8,474 nt of DNA, taken from the NCBI GenBank assembly GCA_019308655.1, contig JAFDHS010000032.1, positions 1 through 8,474 on the forward strand, written 5' to 3'. The notes beneath the pieces are model-generated. The model did not search any database and had not been told where the DNA came from. It saw only the letters and a program-made list of their open reading frames with translations. Below are positions 6,539-8,474 of the stretch, in pieces. This DNA is from Deltaproteobacteria bacterium. GTDB lineage: Bacteria > Desulfobacterota > Desulfobacteria > Desulfobacterales > JAFDHS01. Made by a program: the position numbers and the translations under genes. Within the stretch, counting starts at the first letter, position 1. Every line of letters starts with the position of its first letter.

Positions 6539-7939
6539 ATGAAAAAGATTGTTACGCGTTTCCCTCCCAGTCCCTCGGGGTATCTGCATGTGGGCGGTGC
6601 CCGAACCGCTCTTTTTAACTGGCTTTATGCACGCCGCATGAAAGGCACCTTTGTTCTTCGAATTGAAGATACGGATGTCCGGCGTTCGACAACGGCTTCC
6701 GTAGATGCTATTTTTGAAGCCTTGGAATGGCTTGGCATTGACTGGGATGAGGGACCGTTTTATCAATCCAAACGGTTTGATATTTATAAGGAGTATATAC
6801 AAAAGCTTCTTGATTCAGGTCATGCTTATTATTGCACCTGTTCTCCCGAACAACTTGAAGTCATGAGAAAAACGGCCATGGCCACCGACGGAAAGGTGAA
6901 ATATGACGGTACATGCCGGGAAAAAGGACTTGGCAAAACCGAAAATGCCGTAGTCCGCTTCAAGGCGCCTTTAACCGGAACCACCGTTCTTCATGATGTT
7001 ATAAAAAAGAACATCGTTTTTCAGAATTCGGAACTCGATGATTTTATCATTCAGCGGAGTGACGGTACCCCGACATACAACCTGGCTGTTGTGGTTGATG
7101 ATATTACCATGGGAATAAACACGGTGATAAGGGGAGACGATCATGTCAGCAACACCCCCAAGCAGATCTTGCTTTACAAAGCCCTGGGAAGCCCTGTTCC
7201 TGACTTTGGACATGTGCCCATGGTACTTGGAAAAGACCGGTCACGTCTCAGCAAGCGCCATGGCGCAATGTCCGTCACCGCTTACAGAGATATGGGCTAT
7301 CTGCCTGATGCCGTCCTTAATTATCTTGTCCGCCTGGGATGGTCATTTGGTGATCAGGAGTTTTTTACCAAAGCTGAGCTGATTGAAAAGTTTAATCTGG
7401 AGAATATAGGCCGGTCTGCCGGCGTGTTCGACAAGGATAAGCTTCTGGCCCTTAATGCGGATCACATAAAGGCGACCCCTCCTGATCAACTTGCAAAACA
7501 CCTCATACCTTTCTTAAAAGAGAGGGGGGTTAATGCCGAAGAAGGTGAATTCCTTGAAAGTGTAATTAAAACACTTAATAAAAGGAGCAAAACCCTGCTG
7601 GAGATGGCAGAAGGCGCTATATTTTATTATGTGGATGATTTTTCATACGAAGAAAAGGCCGCCAAACTATTTTTCAAACCCGGCGTTCTTGATATGCTGA
7701 AACTTCTTACCGAACAGTTGGAACAAACAGAGGATTTCAGTGAAAAAAACCTTGAAACCGTATTTGAAAGTTTCATAGAAACGACCGGTCTGAAATTCGG
7801 CAAGATCGCTCAACCCTTAAGATCGGCCCTGACAGGAAAAACCGTAAGCCCGGGTATTTTTGAAGTTCTGGAAGTACTTGGCAAAGATCGAACCATTTCA
7901 AGACTGAATAAAGCCGTACAGTTCATAATGAGCAAGTAA
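6539..7939 (+). CDS. gltX: Glutamyl-tRNA synthetase
   Basis: Class I aminoacyl-tRNA synthetase charging tRNA-Glu, and in its non-discriminating form also tRNA-Gln for later amidation by GatCAB. The 466 residues match bacterial GluRS. HIGH-type motif: PSPSGYLHVGGAR (10-22). KMSKS-type motif: RLSKR (236-240). A zinc-binding insert has Cys99-X-Cys101, Tyr122 and Cys126. Also visible are LRIEDTD (40-46) and the RGDDH segment at 198-202. The helical anticodon-binding part occupies roughly residues 320-466. GluRS rather than GlnRS is indicated by the length and by the HVGG and zinc region. AAGGTG lies 7 bases before ATG 6539. It is divergent from rpmF. The tRNA-Gln gene 58 bases downstream makes a non-discriminating enzyme an attractive idea, but sequence reading alone does not settle it. 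Confidence 0.97.
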   Translation: MKKIVTRFPPSPSGYLHVGGARTALFNWLYARRMKGTFVLRIEDTDVRRSTTASVDAIFEALEWLGIDWDEGPFYQSKRFDIYKEYIQKLLDSGHAYYCTCSPEQLEVMRKTAMATDGKVKYDGTCREKGLGKTENAVVRFKAPLTGTTVLHDVIKKNIVFQNSELDDFIIQRSDGTPTYNLAVVVDDITMGINTVIRGDDHVSNTPKQILLYKALGSPVPDFGHVPMVLGKDRSRLSKRHGAMSVTAYRDMGYLPDAVLNYLVRLGWSFGDQEFFTKAELIEKFNLENIGRSAGVFDKDKLLALNADHIKATPPDQLAKHLIPFLKERGVNAEEGEFLESVIKTLNKRSKTLLEMAEGAIFYYVDDFSYEEKAAKLFFKPGVLDMLKLLTEQLEQTEDFSEKNLETVFESFIETTGLKFGKIAQPLRSALTGKTVSPGIFEVLEVLGKDRTISRLNKAVQFIMSK

Positions 7940-7952
7940 ATTAATTTTAATC

Positions 7953-7981
7953 TTGACTCTGCGTTCAATTTTTTGTATTAG
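7953..7981 (+). promoter_or_regulatory. Promoter of the tRNA-Gln gene
   Basis: TTGACT (7953-7958), a 17-base spacer and TATTAG (7976-7981) lie 16 bases before the first tRNA base, a typical layout for an independently transcribed tRNA. No terminator is visible between gltX and the tRNA, so read-through is also possible. Confidence 0.6.
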
Positions 7982-7997
7982 AAAAAAATAATTTCAT

Positions 7998-8071
7998 TGA
8001 GGGATCGTCTAACGGCAGGACGACGGGTTCTGGTCCCGTTAATCAAGGTTCGAATCCTTGTCCCTCAGCCA
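7998..8071 (+). tRNA. tRNA-Gln (anticodon CUG)
   Basis: A full cloverleaf of 74 bases including encoded CCA. Acceptor TGAGGGA (7998-8004) pairs with TCCCTCA (8061-8067), followed by discriminator G and CCA. The D arm is GTCT/GGAC with an AACGGCA loop. The anticodon stem ACGGG/CCCGT encloses loop TTCTGGT, giving anticodon CUG, which reads CAG. The T arm is CAAGG-TTCGAAT-CCTTG. The U1-A72 first pair is characteristic of bacterial tRNA-Gln and a known recognition element for GatCAB. Its last 29 bases are repeated exactly and immediately downstream. Confidence 0.96.
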
Positions 8072-8100
8072 TCAAGGTTCGAATCCTTGTCCCTCAGCCA
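8072..8100 (+). repeat. Exact 29-base tandem copy of the tRNA-Gln 3' end
   Basis: Bases 8072-8100 are identical to 8043-8071: the end of the variable loop, the whole T arm, the 3' acceptor strand, discriminator base and CCA. The copies touch, with no bases between. The duplicated piece has no 5' half, so it is not a second tRNA. Duplications of tRNA 3' ends usually mark att sites of integrating elements, but those flank an insert; here nothing lies between, so slippage or a collapsed or excised site are both possible. Confidence 0.9.
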
Positions 8101-8110
8101 TAATAAAATC

Positions 8111-8146
8111 AAGGGCTTATGAGAATCACTCATAGGCCCTTTTTTT
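8111..8146 (+). terminator. Intrinsic terminator of the tRNA-Gln transcript
   Basis: AGGGCTTATGAG (8112-8123) pairs with CTCATAGGCCCT (8129-8140), 12 pairs with one G-U, around a 5-base loop, followed by seven T (8140-8146). It is correctly placed to end the tRNA (and possibly gltX) transcript. Confidence 0.88.
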
Positions 8147-8387
8147 GTGCCGCCCTGATTTGTACGTCGATATTATTAAGGAGTCAACTCAAATAGTGAT
8201 TTCAGAATATATTGTGTGAATTGTCATAATTAAAGATTTGACCCCAGATGGGGATTCGATATTTGATAATAGGATTTCTCATCACGGATAATATGTTCGT
8301 AATAATTGCGTTGCCATAATTTTTTGTTAAACCGTGGCCAATTATTATTTTTAAACCGATGTACAATATCGGATAATGACATCGTAG

Positions 8388-8409
8388 GGGCAACCCCCCG
8401 TGGTTGCCC
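8388..8409. repeat. REP-like palindrome inside the transposase frame
   Basis: GGGCAACC (8388-8395) and GGTTGCCC (8402-8409) form a perfect 8-bp stem with a 6-base loop. A half copy follows: CCGTGGTTG at 8398-8406 recurs at 8419-8427, giving a 21-base period (CCGTGGTTGYCCATT). On the minus strand this period encodes NGQPR twice, seven residues apart, and so keeps the frame. Confidence 0.7.
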
Positions 8410-8458
8410 ATTTATTTTCCGTGGTTGTCCATTCGTTGGTTGATGTTCATTGTCAGGG

Positions 8459-8474
8459 CAGGCACAGGGGCCTG
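8459..8474. repeat. Second GC-rich inverted repeat, cut by the window edge
   Basis: CAGGC (8459-8463) and GCCTG (8470-8474) are inverted around a 6-base loop. The left arm can be extended to GGGCAGGC (8456-8463), so the stem may continue past the edge. It is probably another REP-type unit in the same element. Confidence 0.4.

Larger units (their letters stand above)
8230..8474 (-). pseudogene. IS200-like/REP-associated (RAYT-type) transposase remnant, 5' end beyond window
   Basis: Reading the minus strand from the right edge, one frame stays open for 80 codons to TAA at 8232-8230. Residues near the C-terminus read LSDIVHRFK, NNNWPRFNKK and LWQRNYYEHIIRDEKSYYQI, the well-known C-terminal block of Y1/HUH single-strand transposases of the RAYT group; the Tyr-containing WQRNYYEH helix is in the region expected to hold the nucleophile. 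The family normally has about a dozen residues (around TTK.Y..GV) between HRFK and the NW-P segment, which are missing here, and the usual EYI-NNP-KW ending is replaced by SNPHLGSNL. Upstream, the frame runs through a REP-like palindrome encoding a twofold NGQPR linker. Internal deletion plus abnormal end suggest a dead copy. The N-terminal HUH part, if present, lies outside the window. A longer ORF in another frame (8202-8411) is only its shadow. Confidence 0.75.

Noticed and set aside
8072..8100. A second tRNA gene after tRNA-Gln
   Set aside because: Only the T arm and the 3' acceptor strand are present; there is no 5' acceptor strand, D arm or anticodon arm.
8202..8411. 69-residue minus-strand ORF after the terminator
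   Set aside because: Its translation shows no family features, while a neighbouring frame of the same DNA gives clear transposase motifs; it is a shadow.

Overview
The window reads as a chromosomal housekeeping region of a Gram-negative anaerobe, probably a Desulfobacterota member close to Desulfobacterales. That placement is an inference from gene order (rpmF-fab genes-rpiB-glyA-dCMP deaminase-nrdR-ribD, which I recall from Geobacter and sulfate reducers), moderate GC content, and the repeat style at the right end. No 16S gene or other decisive marker is present.

Positions 1-6345 are one minus-strand block read right to left: rpmF (ribosomal protein L32), fabG, acpP and fabF (fatty-acid elongation), then after a 262-base gap rpiB, glyA (serine hydroxymethyltransferase), a dCMP/CMP deaminase (comEB-like), nrdR and the first 269 codons of ribD, which runs off the left edge intact. 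The genes are tightly packed: rpmF/fabG overlap by one base, acpP and the deaminase follow closely, and glyA and fabF have TTG starts fixed by in-frame stops just upstream. The block combines membrane lipid synthesis, one-carbon supply, pyrimidine deoxynucleotide supply and its NrdR regulator, and entry into riboflavin synthesis. plsX, fabH and fabD, often placed between rpmF and fabG, are absent here.

Positions 6346-6538 are a divergent promoter region. A good sigma70-type promoter drives the minus-strand block; gltX (glutamyl-tRNA synthetase) leads rightward. Behind gltX is a tRNA-Gln(CUG) gene with its own promoter and encoded CCA, followed by an exact 29-base tandem copy of its 3' end and then a strong intrinsic terminator.

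Positions 8147-8474 hold no intact gene. On the minus strand, in a frame where an out-of-frame ORF (8202-8411) is longer and more obvious, I read the C-terminal part of an IS200-like/REP-associated (RAYT-type) transposase. It has lost an internal segment and its normal C-terminus, and a REP-like palindrome lies inside its reading frame, encoding a repeated NGQPR linker. The frame is open to the right edge. This remnant, the duplicated tRNA end, and a paired intergenic repeat upstream of ribD and glyA are the most unusual structures. I see no sign of a new multi-gene system.
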